64,000 bases of DNA from Tardiphaga sp. P9-11 (GCF_008329525.1 NZ_NPKQ01000004.1:1-64000); one strand, 5' to 3'. Shown: positions 1 through 11,205, counted from the stretch's first letter. The notes: a model not told the origin generated them from the letters alone. Numbers and translations are program-made.

Positions 1-1191
<1,191 letters not shown>

Positions 1192-1201
1192 TCGATTAAA
1201 G

Positions 1202-1238
1202 ACGGCGGGCAGGGGACAGTTCCCTTGCCCGCCGTTTT
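1202..1238 (+). terminator. Intrinsic terminator after tuf copy 1
   Basis: A 15-bp stem with a single G.T pair (1202-1216 against 1221-1235) encloses the tetraloop CAGT and ends in TTTT. It begins 11 nt after the tuf stop codon, so most tuf transcripts should end before the tRNA gene. Confidence 0.9.
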
Positions 1239-1342
1239 GATTCCGGCGGGATTTGATTTCGGAGGGGGCGCTTCGCCTCTTGCAAATCAGGCGTCGCCTA
1301 TGCTTCAAACGGCGCGGAAATGACGGTGCGCCGTTTTCCTGT

Positions 1343-1418
1343 AGGGGTGTAGCTCAGTTGGTAGAGTACCGGTCTCCAAAACCGGTTGTCGTAGGTTCGA
1401 GCCCTACCGCCCCTGCCA
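1343..1418 (+). tRNA. tRNA-Trp (anticodon CCA)
   Basis: A complete 76-nt cloverleaf with encoded 3' CCA. The acceptor stem AGGGGTG (1343-1349) pairs with CGCCCCT (1408-1414), the discriminator is G1415, and CCA is 1416-1418. The anticodon stem CCGGT/ACCGG encloses the loop CTCCAAA with anticodon CCA at 1376-1378. The T arm GTAGG-TTCGAGC-CCTAC is intact. A tuf/tRNA-Trp/secE order is common in proteobacteria; here two accessory genes separate the tRNA from secE. Confidence 0.97.
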
Positions 1419-1487
1419 TTTTAAGCCTTTGAACTATATACATATTTTATACAGAATGCGCTTTTCAAGCAGGGTTCTGCTGCCCGG

Positions 1488-2672
1488 TCAGCTGAACTGC
1501 CGCTTTTGCGGCGCTGCCACCACGCGGTCACGGCCGGTATCCTTGGCTCTGTAGAGCGCAAGGTCGGCGCGCGCCAAAATGTCTTCCGGCGTATCGTTGT
1601 GCCTGATGGCGCTGATCCCGGCGGATATCGTCAGAGTCAGATTCTGCGCAATCGCCGACCAATTCAGCTCCGTGATCAGGCTGCGCAATCGATCCAGCGT
1701 CTGGATCGCAAGATCGATATCGGTATCCGGCAGGATCAGCAGAAACTCCTCGCCGCCCTGACGGCCGAACCGGTCGATGGTGCGGATATTGGCGAAGACC
1801 GAGATGGCGAAGGCGCGCAGCACCTCATCGCCCACCGGATGTCCAAAGTGATCATTGATCTTCTTGAAGTGATCGAGGTCGATGATCGCGATGCAGCAGG
1901 TTGTGGCGTTGCGTTGGGCCTTGGCGATCTCGTCATTCAGGCACTTCATGATGTAGCGCCGGTTTAATGCGCCGGTGAGTTCGTCGAGTTGCGCCAGTTC
2001 TTCGATCCGCGCGTTGGCGGCCGCGAGGTCGTTGCTGCGACGATACAGTAGTTCGCGCATCGAGCTGCCGTAGAGGCCGGCGCTGGCACAGCGGCCAAGC
2101 GCGCTGACGAAACAGGCCAGTGCCAGAGCGCGCTCTATCGCGGTGGCCATGGGAATGCCGATCGGCTTGTCGGTCATCAGAAAAATCAGTGCGAGGCCCA
2201 GCGTTGCAGTGGACCAGACGATGCCGGTCTGGCGCGCACTCATGCGGAGTGCGGCGAAGCCGAGCACGACGAAAATGATGGAGATGAAGTAGAAGCCGAT
2301 CTGCGGCACGAGATAGATCGCGCCGATCTGGACGATGATGCTGACGATGGAGAGGGGGACCGTGAGATACGGGTCCTTGAAACGGTCGTTGACCTGGATC
2401 TCCGAGAGATAGGCAGCAATGCCGACCACAGCGAGCCTGATAGCCAGATACACGACCCCCGTCGCCACAGTGGTCACGCCGATCATGGCGTAAAGCAGCA
2501 GGATTGTGGCATCGATCAGATAGCTCGATGCCTGCGCGATATAGGCGGTTCGCCGCCGCGCGATCCGCAATGCCGAATCCTTGGGGAGGTCCCTCGTGGA
2601 GGCGTCGGTTCCCTCGGACAGGGTGGTGATGCTGGTCATTCGCTGATGCCCGTCGCATTGCCGATCAAACAA
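1488..2672 (-). CDS. Membrane-anchored GGDEF diguanylate cyclase
   Basis: Predicted to make cyclic di-GMP from two GTP at the inner membrane. From a TTG at 2672 the protein has 394 residues. Roughly residues 45-200 form five or six hydrophobic segments with no recognisable sensor domain, a short helical linker (about 210-228) follows, and a C-terminal GGDEF domain runs from about 228 to 388. The active-site motif is GGEEF (306-310), preceded by RTID (297-300) with the five-residue spacing of the allosteric I-site, so product inhibition is expected. An ATG at 2639 (residue 12) is an alternative start; the TTG has a GGAAG-like ribosome site upstream. It is divergent from the SGNH-type gene. No EAL domain is present. 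The signal sensed cannot be told from sequence. Confidence 0.92.
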   Translation of the reverse strand: MFDRQCDGHQRMTSITTLSEGTDASTRDLPKDSALRIARRRTAYIAQASSYLIDATILLLYAMIGVTTVATGVVYLAIRLAVVGIAAYLSEIQVNDRFKDPYLTVPLSIVSIIVQIGAIYLVPQIGFYFISIIFVVLGFAALRMSARQTGIVWSTATLGLALIFLMTDKPIGIPMATAIERALALACFVSALGRCASAGLYGSSMRELLYRRSNDLAAANARIEELAQLDELTGALNRRYIMKCLNDEIAKAQRNATTCCIAIIDLDHFKKINDHFGHPVGDEVLRAFAISVFANIRTIDRFGRQGGEEFLLILPDTDIDLAIQTLDRLRSLITELNWSAIAQNLTLTISAGISAIRHNDTPEDILARADLALYRAKDTGRDRVVAAPQKRQFS

Positions 2673-2971
2673 GCTATCTTCCGATCAAAGCATTCAGGTC
2701 CGCTAATACATCAACTCGGTACGGTGTCCGGGTAGTTTCTCGCGTTTTACTCTGGCCGCGGGGTTAATGGAGTCCGACCGGAACGTGCCGCAATTTGCGC
2801 AATAGGCCGATGGCCATGTCCGACGTGGCAGCCGAACTCCGGTGATCATGCGGGATTGTGCGGAACCAATGGTTTGCTTCGCGTGGCCCGCCTGCGGCGT
2901 GCGGTCGCGGCGATGAACCTGGCTTGCCGCGCGCGCGACACACCGGTTGGGAATTCAGCCGGAAGTCGAGA

Positions 2972-5113
2972 ATGAAATTGCTTGTGACGTTCGTCGTGGG
3001 GGCCACGACGTTGCTGGTGTCGTCCTTTGGACATGGCGCTCATGCTGCCGACCTGCTCTGGCAGGTGGAAAGTCCATTTCGCTTCTTCAAGAATGCCGCA
3101 TCCTTCGCGATGTATGAGCGCGGCTATCCGGCCGCCCGCAATGAATTGGTGCTGCCGCCCGCCGATGTGGTCTGGCGCACCGAGCGGCGGCTGAACGATC
3201 CCGATTGCCGCGACATGACCAGCCCGACCAGTTGCGCTGACACCGCGCGGGCGCGCTACGACCGCTCCCGATTGGGCTGGGCGTCGCAGACCATCGACGC
3301 CGTCTGCTACGATAGCCGGCAGGGCCGCTATCTCGCGAGTTGCGATCGGCGCTATTCATGGGGCACGGCCAAGGAAGATTACGTGCTGCCGGATGCGCAT
3401 ACAGTGCTGATCCGGCTGTCGCCCGAGCGCATTGCCGAAGCCGGCGCGTATGATTGCGTCTGGAGCTGGACGCCGCGGCGACCGGGCAGCAGGACCGAGA
3501 CCACAACGCAATCCTGTGCGACGCCGCTTAAGATCACGCGCCTGCCTTATGCCGTCGATCGAAGCCTGTCCGGTGCATCGGTCCAGGTCAGATTGCCTGA
3601 CGGTCGTACATTGAGCGACCCGCAGGTCGTCGTCGAGGATCTGTTCATCGTGGCGCTCGGCGATTCCTTTGCCTCGGGCGAAAGCAATCCGGACGTTCCG
3701 GTGACATTCAGCGCCGTCCGCGAGATGGTCTACGATCCAACCCTGATGCGTGAGGAGATGGCGACACGCAGCACCGCCAAGTCGCTGCAGAAACTGACCC
3801 CCGCTGCCCCGGCGGGAAGTTTCGATTACAAGAACCTGCCGCGGCGCAAGCTCGCCGACGAGGAGCAGGAGCTCTATTTCCCGCTCGCTTCGGCGCAGTT
3901 CGACAAGGCGTTCAACGCTGCCAATCCGCGCTGGCTCAGCCCCGATTGCCACCGTTCGCAGTACGGCTATCCGTTTCGCGTCGGCCTGCAGCTGACATTG
4001 GAGAACCCGCACCGGTCAGTCACGCTGGTCAGCCTGGCCTGCACGGGCTCGGAGGTCACCGAGGGCCTGTTCCTCGAGAAGAAGGCGCGTGAGGGCGCCG
4101 GCAACGCGATGGTGCGTTCGCAGCTCGATCAGCTCGCCGACCTGATCTGCAAGAGCCCGGCTGGCCGCACGCAGCGTGCGACCTACAATCTGCCGACCTA
4201 TGCGAGCGGCAGCGTGCAGGTCGCCAATATGCCGGTGACAAAATCCTGGTGTGCGCCGAATGAGCGCAAGCGGCCGATCGACACACTGCTGCTGTCAATC
4301 GGGGGCAACGATGTCGGCTTCTCGCCGCTGATGGTCTATGCGATGACCGAATCCGCCGGCGATCTCGCGCCCATCGCGAATCTGCTCGGCAAGCAGATCC
4401 GGTTCTCGCCTGATGTGTCGCGCGCCTACATGGAGCAGCTCGACGAGCGCATGGTGGCGCTCCGCGATGCCTTGCGCGACGGCTTTGGCCTGGCGCCCGC
4501 GAAGGTGTTGCAGACGGCTTACGAGCCGATCCAGTTCGACGAGACGGGCGCGCTGTGCGGCGCGCAACCGACGCTCGGCCTCGATGTCCACAAGAAGCTG
4601 TCGCTGTCGCGCGAACGGCTGGCCGAGACGGTAAGCTTTCTCAACGATTTCTTCGCCCGGACCGCCTGCATCACCAACGGTCGATCAGGCGGCTGTCCGG
4701 CGCTGGCGACCGGCGCCGGAACCGGCTTCCAGCTCATTACTGATCACCAGCCCGAATTCGCCAGACGCGGGCTCTGTGCGCGAGATCCGAAGCGGCCGCA
4801 GGCGGACGGCGAGGCGATGGCGATGCCCCGGCGTTGGATCGGCAAGGAGGACTTCACGCCGTATTCGCCGGCCGCCTATTTGCCCTATGCATCGCGCTGG
4901 CGCCTGTTCCGGACCCCGAATGACGCGTTTCTGACCGCAAACGTCCATTCGCCGGGTTTCACCCAGTTCGATATTCTGCAACCGGTCTATGCGGCCATGT
5001 ATAGCGGTGCGGTGCACCCGACCGCGGAGGGCCACGCCATCGTGGCCGATCACGTGGTCCGGCACGTCCGTGCGGCGGTCGGCAAACCGTCGCCGGGGGT
5101 GGGAGGGCGCTGA
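2972..5113 (+). CDS. Secreted SGNH/GDSL-type hydrolase-like protein
   Basis: A 713-residue exported protein, probably an esterase or acyl-hydrolase of unknown substrate. I start it at ATG 2972 because GGAAG lies 7 nt upstream and the first 25 residues form a signal peptide (Lys-Leu start, hydrophobic core, AHA cleavage site); the frame stays open upstream to 2858. Counting from this start, block I is GDSFASGES with the presumed nucleophile Ser232, block III is GGNDVGFS (444-451), and block V is HPTAEGH (682-688). The Asp normally three residues before the block V His is Gly679. The protein is much longer than typical 200-400-residue SGNH enzymes, with about 220 residues before block I and over 200 between blocks I and III. 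It stands alone between the cyclase gene and secE. Confidence 0.75.
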   Translation: MKLLVTFVVGATTLLVSSFGHGAHAADLLWQVESPFRFFKNAASFAMYERGYPAARNELVLPPADVVWRTERRLNDPDCRDMTSPTSCADTARARYDRSRLGWASQTIDAVCYDSRQGRYLASCDRRYSWGTAKEDYVLPDAHTVLIRLSPERIAEAGAYDCVWSWTPRRPGSRTETTTQSCATPLKITRLPYAVDRSLSGASVQVRLPDGRTLSDPQVVVEDLFIVALGDSFASGESNPDVPVTFSAVREMVYDPTLMREEMATRSTAKSLQKLTPAAPAGSFDYKNLPRRKLADEEQELYFPLASAQFDKAFNAANPRWLSPDCHRSQYGYPFRVGLQLTLENPHRSVTLVSLACTGSEVTEGLFLEKKAREGAGNAMVRSQLDQLADLICKSPAGRTQRATYNLPTYASGSVQVANMPVTKSWCAPNERKRPIDTLLLSIGGNDVGFSPLMVYAMTESAGDLAPIANLLGKQIRFSPDVSRAYMEQLDERMVALRDALRDGFGLAPAKVLQTAYEPIQFDETGALCGAQPTLGLDVHKKLSLSRERLAETVSFLNDFFARTACITNGRSGGCPALATGAGTGFQLITDHQPEFARRGLCARDPKRPQADGEAMAMPRRWIGKEDFTPYSPAAYLPYASRWRLFRTPNDAFLTANVHSPGFTQFDILQPVYAAMYSGAVHPTAEGHAIVADHVVRHVRAAVGKPSPGVGGR

Positions 5114-5166
5114 TCGGGGTGGTATCAGGGGGCGGGGCGGGGTCCCATCGGTCCGGCCCGGATACC

Positions 5167-5195
5167 TTGACCTTTGGCCCGGTCCGAAGTAGGAA
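5167..5195 (+). promoter_or_regulatory. Candidate sigma-70 promoter upstream of secE-nusG
   Basis: CTTGACC (-35 element TTGACC at 5167-5172) is followed after 17 nt by TAGGAA (5190-5195). The -35 fits the alphaproteobacterial CTTGAC consensus; the -10 is weak, with three of six matches. It lies about 165 nt before secE, and no better candidate is visible in the 5114-5361 gap. Confidence 0.3.
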
Positions 5196-5361
5196 GCTGC
5201 ACTCGCTGTCGGCCCGGTTACCGGATATCCGACGCGGCAAATCCCCGAACGAACGAGCCCGCTTGGCGGCTCATCCTTGAATAAAGGGTTGGGCGTAAGA
5301 GGGCTGTTCGGATTCCTGAAACCAATTCAATCGTCTCACGACGGATGCGGATCACATAACG

Positions 5362-5553
5362 ATGGCGTTCAGCCCGTTCAAATTCCTGCAGGAAGTGCGC
5401 ACCGAGACCAACAAGGTCACGTGGCCCTCGCGTCGCGAGACGACGATCACGACCATCATGGTGTTCGTCATGGTGGCGCTGTCGTCGGTCTTCTTTTTCG
5501 CGGCGGATCAGATCATCCGCTACCTCGTCGCCTTTTTGCTCACGATGCACTGA
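5362..5553 (+). CDS. secE: Preprotein translocase subunit SecE
   Basis: Essential small subunit of the SecYEG channel, clamping the two halves of SecY in the inner membrane. The 63-residue protein is the short single-span form: an amphipathic N-terminal part with the conserved TNKVTWPSRRET motif (about 16-27) and one transmembrane helix from about residue 31 to 53. It is followed 12 nt later by nusG, the near-universal partner. Confidence 0.97.
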   Translation: MAFSPFKFLQEVRTETNKVTWPSRRETTITTIMVFVMVALSSVFFFAADQIIRYLVAFLLTMH

Positions 5554-5565
5554 CGGAACTGAATT

Positions 5566-6096
5566 ATGAGCATGCGCTGGTACATCGTTCACGCCTATTC
5601 GAATTTCGAAAAGAAGGTGATGGAGTCGATCAAGGAACAGGCCAAGCAACGTGGCCTGGAAGACCTGTTCGAACAGATTTTGGTTCCGGTCGAGAAGGTC
5701 ACGGAAGTGCGCCGCGGCCGTAAGATGGATGCTGAGCGCAAGTTCTTCCCGGGCTATGTGCTGGTGAAGATGCAGCTCACCGACGAAGCGTTTCATCTGA
5801 TCAAGAATACCCCGAAGGTCACGGGATTCTTGGGCGCTGAAAACAAGCCGATGCCGATTTCGGAAGCCGAAGCGATGCGCATTCTGCACCAGGTGCAGGA
5901 GGGCGTGGAGCGTCCGAAGACCTCGGTGTCGTTCGAGATCGGCGAGAATGTGCGCGTGGCCGATGGCCCGTTCGCATCGTTCTCCGGTGTCGTCGAGGAA
6001 ATCGACGAGGCACGTTCGCGCGTGAAGGTCGCCGTGTCGATCTTCGGCCGCGCAACGCCGGTCGAACTGGAATTCGGTCAGGTCGAGAAGGTCTGA
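5566..6096 (+). CDS. nusG: Transcription antitermination/elongation factor NusG
   Basis: Binds RNA polymerase and couples it to Rho or to ribosomal protein S10. The 176-residue protein has an NGN domain (from RWYIVHAYSNFEKKV, with FFPGYVLVKM near residue 61) and a C-terminal KOW domain (about 123-176, GENVRVADGPFASFSG). The start ATG is followed by Ser-Met, so initiation at codon 3 is possible. It is co-directional with secE and rplK; 125 nt separate it from rplK, including a small hairpin of two GCCGGC arms (6191-6205) just before the rplK ribosome site. Confidence 0.98.
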   Translation: MSMRWYIVHAYSNFEKKVMESIKEQAKQRGLEDLFEQILVPVEKVTEVRRGRKMDAERKFFPGYVLVKMQLTDEAFHLIKNTPKVTGFLGAENKPMPISEAEAMRILHQVQEGVERPKTSVSFEIGENVRVADGPFASFSGVVEEIDEARSRVKVAVSIFGRATPVELEFGQVEKV

Positions 6097-6221
6097 TCGC
6101 AATAGCGCGAGGTTCGCCTCGCGTTCTTAAGGCCGTGGGAGGAAGAGAGCGGTTGCCAGCCGTTGTCGACCGAACCACGAACCTGAAACAGCCGGCTCTG
6201 CCGGCACAACAGGAGTGACAC

Positions 6222-6650
6222 ATGGCAAAGAAAGTGACCGGATACCTGAAGCTTCAGGTGCCGGCCGGTGCGGCGAACCCTTCGCCCCCGATCGGTCCCG
6301 CGCTTGGTCAGCGCGGTTTGAACATCATGGAATTCTGCAAAGCGTTCAACGCGCAGACGCAGAAGGAAGAAAAGAACACCCCAATCCCGGTGGTGATCAC
6401 GATCTATGCCGATCGTTCGTTCACCTTCGCCCTCAAGACCCCCCCGATGTCCTTCTTCATCAAGAAGGCCGCCAAGCTCACCTCCGGCTCCAAGCTACCG
6501 GGTCGTGACAAGGCCGGCGCGGTGACCAAAGCGCAGGTGCGCGAGATCGCCGAAGCGAAGATGAAGGATCTGAATTGCGACACCATTGAATCGGCCATGA
6601 AGATGGTTGAGGGCTCTGCCCGTTCGATGGGTGTCGAGGTCGCGGGGTAA
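6222..6650 (+). CDS. rplK: 50S ribosomal protein L11
   Basis: Part of the GTPase-associated centre; it binds 23S rRNA and contacts EF-G. The 142 residues match the usual length. The N-terminal domain holds the Pro-rich [19 protein letters not shown] region (about 28-46), and the C-terminal domain holds the RNA-binding helices ([14 protein letters not shown]). A clear AGGAG lies 6 nt before the ATG. Its stop is six bases from rplA, so the two are translated from one message. Confidence 0.99.
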   Translation: MAKKVTGYLKLQVPAGAANPSPPIGPALGQRGLNIMEFCKAFNAQTQKEEKNTPIPVVITIYADRSFTFALKTPPMSFFIKKAAKLTSGSKLPGRDKAGAVTKAQVREIAEAKMKDLNCDTIESAMKMVEGSARSMGVEVAG

Positions 6651-6656
6651 ACGGTC

Positions 6657-7349
<693 letters not shown>

Positions 7350-7374
7350 GCCGGAACAAGGCTTGCAAGAAACC

Positions 7375-7413
7375 AGGGCGGAATCGGGCAACCGGTTCCG
7401 CCCTTTTCTTTTT
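7375..7413 (+). terminator. Strong intrinsic terminator after rplA
   Basis: A 13-bp stem (7375-7387 with 7392-7404, one T.G pair) carries a GCAA GNRA tetraloop and is followed by TTTTCTTTTT. It starts 26 nt after the rplA stop. It separates the L11-L1 unit from the dehydrogenase gene that follows. Confidence 0.93.
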
Positions 7414-7449
7414 GACCTCAGCAGGAATGCCCCCAAAAGGATCGTCACG

Positions 7450-8403
7450 ATGGCCGACAAGGTTCTGATCTATTCGCGTTTCCCGAAAGCCATGATGAAG
7501 CGCATCGGCGAGCGCTACGACTTGATCGATGCCGGAGGCAAACCGCCGCTCGAGACGTTTTCGCGCGACGAGCTCAAGGATGTGCGCGCGCTGATCACCG
7601 CAGGTGGACAGGCGCTGAAGAGCGATGTGATGGACATGATGCCGGCGCTCGGCGCCATCGTCTGCTACGGCACCGGCTATGACGGTGTTGACTTCAAGGC
7701 TGCGGCCGAGCGCAAGATCGTGGTCGGCAACAGTCCGGGCGCAAATGCGGCCTCGGTCGCCGATCTGGCACTGACGCTTATGCTCGCGGTGACACGTCGC
7801 CTGCTGCCCGCGGATCAGTATCTGCGCGAAGGCGGCTGGTCGTCGGCAAAGCCGTCGCCGCTGATGTCGCCGCAGCCCGGCAATCCCGGCCGCAAGGTGG
7901 GCGTCTATGGCATGGGCGAGATCGGTCGCAAGATCGCGTCGCGCGTCGCAGCGTTCGAATGCGATGTCGCCTACACCAACCGCACGAAATATGACGACCT
8001 GCCATATCGTCATGAGCCGAGCCTCGAAGCGCTGGTCGAATGGTGCGACGTGCTGATGATCGCCGTGCGCGCCGGCGCCGAGACCCATCACATCATCGAT
8101 GCTGCGATGCTGAAGAAGCTCGGGCCGAACGGCGTCGTGGTGAATATCTCGCGCGGCTCGGTGATCGACCAGGCCGCACTAACCGCAGCGCTAGTTGACA
8201 AGACCATTGCGGGCGCAGGTCTCGATGTGTTCGAGAAGGAACCGCACGCGCCGGATGCCCTCACGGCCCTTCCGAACGTCGTGCTGACGCCGCATGTCGG
8301 CGGCCACACGCTCGACTCGCATATGGCGATGCAGGACTGCGTCATCGCCAATCTCGATGCGTTTTATGCGGGCAACGGACTGCCTCACGCTGTGGCAGTC
8401 TGA
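7450..8403 (+). CDS. D-isomer-specific 2-hydroxyacid dehydrogenase
   Basis: NAD(P)H-dependent reductase of a 2-keto acid, most like glyoxylate/hydroxypyruvate reductases. The frame is open upstream through rplA, but ATG 7450 (317 residues) gives the normal family length. The Rossmann motif GMGEIG is at 154-159, and the catalytic triad is Arg235 (ISRGSVID), Glu264 (DVFEKEP) and His282 (LTPHVGGH). Cofactor choice is suggested by TNRT (176-179): an Arg after the second beta strand with no acidic residue there favours NADPH. It lies directly after the rplA terminator and 168 nt before the molybdenum hydroxylase genes. No functional link to either is evident. Confidence 0.9.
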   Translation: MADKVLIYSRFPKAMMKRIGERYDLIDAGGKPPLETFSRDELKDVRALITAGGQALKSDVMDMMPALGAIVCYGTGYDGVDFKAAAERKIVVGNSPGANAASVADLALTLMLAVTRRLLPADQYLREGGWSSAKPSPLMSPQPGNPGRKVGVYGMGEIGRKIASRVAAFECDVAYTNRTKYDDLPYRHEPSLEALVEWCDVLMIAVRAGAETHHIIDAAMLKKLGPNGVVVNISRGSVIDQAALTAALVDKTIAGAGLDVFEKEPHAPDALTALPNVVLTPHVGGHTLDSHMAMQDCVIANLDAFYAGNGLPHAVAV

Positions 8404-8571
8404 TCAAGACCCCAATCAACTGGGGATTCGAAACGCATTCCACAAGAATGACTTTCGTTCCCGTGCGGTACAAAAATAATTGAATGGGTTATTCCGCAAT
8501 GCGGATGTAGATGTCGGCTGTTTAGAACAACTCGAATGTAGGCGTACATTCGACGACATAGGACATCAGCG

Positions 8572-9036
8572 ATGGCTGCGTTCACACTCAAGATTAACGG
8601 TCAGGCCCGTCAGGTCGACCTCGATCCCAACACACCTCTGCTCTGGGCCATTCGGGATGGAGCCGGTCTGACCGGCACCAAGTATGGCTGCGGCGTCGCG
8701 CAATGCGGGGCCTGCACGGTTTATGTGGACGGCCAGACCGTCCGCTCCTGTTCGATGCCGGTCTCGGCGATCGGCACCAGCGAAATCACCACCATCGAAG
8801 GTCTCGACAGCAAGGAAGCCAAGGCGGTGCAGGCGGCCTGGGTCGCGCTCGATGTGCCGCAATGCGGCTATTGCCAGTCCGGCCAGGTGATGAGCGCGAC
8901 CGCGCTGCTCAGCATCAATCCGACCCCCACCGACAACGATATCGATCTGGCGATGAACGGCAACATCTGCCGCTGCGCCACCTATGTCCGCATCCGCGCC
9001 GCCATTCATGGCGCCGCCAAATCGCTGGAGGGTTGA
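8572..9036 (+). CDS. (2Fe-2S) subunit of an isoquinoline 1-oxidoreductase-like molybdenum hydroxylase
   Basis: Electron-transfer subunit of a xanthine-oxidase-family enzyme. The 154 residues comprise a plant-type ferredoxin domain with Cys40, Cys45, Cys48 and Cys60 (first cluster) and a four-helix domain with Cys98, Cys101, Cys133 and Cys135 (second cluster, CGYC and CRC). All eight ligands are present. The next gene starts 3 nt after the stop. It has no export signal of its own, so it would cross the membrane bound to the Tat-signalled large subunit, as in related enzymes. The naming by isoquinoline oxidoreductase IorA is a family resemblance; the true substrate may be another N-heterocycle or an aldehyde. 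Confidence 0.9.
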   Translation: MAAFTLKINGQARQVDLDPNTPLLWAIRDGAGLTGTKYGCGVAQCGACTVYVDGQTVRSCSMPVSAIGTSEITTIEGLDSKEAKAVQAAWVALDVPQCGYCQSGQVMSATALLSINPTPTDNDIDLAMNGNICRCATYVRIRAAIHGAAKSLEG

Positions 9037-9039
9037 GCC

Positions 9040-11205
9040 ATGACCGTTCATGACACCAAGCTCAGCCGTCGCACGATGCTCAAGGGCGGTGCCGGCCTCG
9101 TGCTCGGCGCCTATGTTGCGCGCGCCGACAAGTTGTTTGCGCAGGCGGCGGCAAAGCCGTCGGTCAATATCGCGCCGAACACTTTCCTGATCATCAAGCC
9201 CGACAACACCGTGACGGTGCTGTGCAAGGGCATCGAATTTGGGCAAGGGCCGTTCACCGGCATGGCGACTTTGGTCGCCGAAGAACTCGACGCGGATTGG
9301 GCGCAGATGCGTGCCGATCACGCGCCGTCGAATCCGCAGCTCTACAAGAATCTGGCGTTCGGCATGCAGGGCACCGGTGGCTCGACGGCCATCGCCAATT
9401 CCTACATCCAGATGCGACAGGTCGGTGCCGCCGCGCGCCAGATGCTGGTCGCGGCTGCTGCCGATGCGTGGCAGGTGCCGGCGGGCGAGATCACTGTCGA
9501 TAACGGTGTGATCAAGCATGCATCAGGCCATGAAGGTCGTTTCGGCGAATTCGCCGACAAGGCTATGGCCATGCCGGTGCCGGCTGATCCGAAGCTGAAG
9601 GACCCGTCGCAGTTCAGGTTGATCGGCAAGGAAGGCGTCGTGAAACGCCTCGACAGCGCGGACAAGACCAACGGCAAGGCGTTCTACACGCTCGATATCA
9701 ACGAACCGGACATGCTCACGGTGGTCGTGGCGCGTTCGCCGAAATTCGGCGGCAAGGTCGCGTCCTTCGATGCGACGGCTGCGAAAGCCGTGGCGGGTGT
9801 CGTCGACGTCAAGCAGGTGTCGAATGGTGTCGCTGTCTACGCCAAAGGCTTCTGGCCCGCGAAGATGGGCCGCGATGCGCTGAAGATCACCTGGGATGAC
9901 AGCAAGGCGGAGAAGCGTGGCAGTGCGGAACTGCTGCAGCAATTCCGCGGCCTGTCGAAGACGGCCGGCAAACTCGTCAAGGCTGAGGGCAAATTCGAAG
10001 AGTCGATGGCCAAAGGTGGCCGCGTGATCGAGGTTGAATACGTCTTCCCGTATCTGGCCCATGCCGCGATGGAACCGCTCAACGCCTATCTGAAATGGGA
10101 CGGCGACACCGCCTATGCGCGCTATGGCTGCCAGTTTCCGACGCCTGACCATATGGCGATCTCCAAGGTGCTCGGGCTGCCGATCGAGAAGGTCAAGATC
10201 GACGTTCTTCTTGCCGGCGGCAGCTTCGGCCGCCGCGCCCAGCAGAGCACGCATCAGGCCATCGAGCTCGCCGAAGTCGCGAAAGCGATCGGACCGGGCA
10301 AGCCGGTCAAGCTGGTGTGGACGCGCGAAGACGATATGCGCGGTGGCTACTATCGGCCGTATTGCATCCACCGAATGCGCGGTACGGTGCGCGACGGCAA
10401 GATCGAAGCCTGGAGCGACACCATCGTCAGCCAGTCGATCATGAAGGGTTCCTTCTTCGAGTCCATGATGTTCAAGGACGGTCTCGACCCGACGTCCTAT
10501 GAAGGCTCGAACGAAATCCCGTACGACGTCGAGAACTTCCGCTGCGACATGCATCAGGTCGATGTCGGCGTGCCCGTATTGTGGTGGCGCTCGGTGGGCC
10601 ACACTCACACCGGTTATGTCGTCGAAGCCTTTGTCGATGAGCTGCTCGAGGCCGCCGGCAAGGATCCGATCGAAGGCCGGCTCGCACTCCTGAGCAAGAA
10701 ACCGCGCCATGCGGGCGCGCTGAAGGCCGTCGCCGAACTCGCCGACTGGAAGAACTACAAGGTGCCGGCAGGCCGTGCGCGAGGCGTTGCGGTGGTCGAG
10801 AGCTTCAACACCTTCGTCGCACAGGTCGTCGAACTGTCCATGACCGACGATGGTCCGAAGGTACACAAGGTGTGGTGCGCGGTGGATTGTGGCGTCGCCG
10901 TGAACCCCGACATCATCCGCGCACAGATGGAAGGTGGCATCGGCTTCGGCCTCGGTCACATCCTCTATGCGGAACAGACGCTGGATGCCGGCGCGCCGGT
11001 GTCCGGCAATTTCGACACCTATCGTTCGCTGCGCATCAACGAGATGCCGGAGATCGAGGTGGTCATCGTGAAATCGACCGAGAAGCCATCAGGCGTCGGC
11101 GAACCGGGCGTGCCTCCGCTCGGGCCTGCCGTTGCCAACGCGCTGGCGAAACTCGGAGTGGGAAGACCGCGGCAGTTGCCGATCGTGCCAGGAGCCTCAG
11201 CATGA
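9040..11205 (+). CDS. Molybdopterin-binding subunit of an isoquinoline 1-oxidoreductase-like hydroxylase
   Basis: Catalytic subunit of 721 residues that carries the molybdenum cofactor and hydroxylates its substrate with water as oxygen donor. The N-terminus has a Tat export signal (SRRTMLKGG at 9-17, then a hydrophobic stretch), so the enzyme acts in the periplasm. Cofactor-binding signatures are visible: GQGPFTG near residue 68, GGSFGRRAQQ in the middle and GVGEPGVPPLG near the C-terminus, where Glu688 matches the conserved base catalyst of the family. It belongs to the IorB/aldehyde-dehydrogenase branch with the duplicated architecture. Its stop overlaps the start of the cytochrome gene (ATGA), so the three subunits are co-translated. 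Confidence 0.9.
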   Translation: MTVHDTKLSRRTMLKGGAGLVLGAYVARADKLFAQAAAKPSVNIAPNTFLIIKPDNTVTVLCKGIEFGQGPFTGMATLVAEELDADWAQMRADHAPSNPQLYKNLAFGMQGTGGSTAIANSYIQMRQVGAAARQMLVAAAADAWQVPAGEITVDNGVIKHASGHEGRFGEFADKAMAMPVPADPKLKDPSQFRLIGKEGVVKRLDSADKTNGKAFYTLDINEPDMLTVVVARSPKFGGKVASFDATAAKAVAGVVDVKQVSNGVAVYAKGFWPAKMGRDALKITWDDSKAEKRGSAELLQQFRGLSKTAGKLVKAEGKFEESMAKGGRVIEVEYVFPYLAHAAMEPLNAYLKWDGDTAYARYGCQFPTPDHMAISKVLGLPIEKVKIDVLLAGGSFGRRAQQSTHQAIELAEVAKAIGPGKPVKLVWTREDDMRGGYYRPYCIHRMRGTVRDGKIEAWSDTIVSQSIMKGSFFESMMFKDGLDPTSYEGSNEIPYDVENFRCDMHQVDVGVPVLWWRSVGHTHTGYVVEAFVDELLEAAGKDPIEGRLALLSKKPRHAGALKAVAELADWKNYKVPAGRARGVAVVESFNTFVAQVVELSMTDDGPKVHKVWCAVDCGVAVNPDIIRAQMEGGIGFGLGHILYAEQTLDAGAPVSGNFDTYRSLRINEMPEIEVVIVKSTEKPSGVGEPGVPPLGPAVANALAKLGVGRPRQLPIVPGASA

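Noticed and set aside
1279..1310. Possible promoter for tRNA-Trp
   Set aside because: TTGCAA is present but no acceptable -10 element follows at 16-18 nt.
9523..10959. Minus-strand open frame of 478 codons opposite the molybdopterin subunit gene
   Set aside because: Codon-bias shadow; composition is abnormal and the plus-strand gene is well supported.
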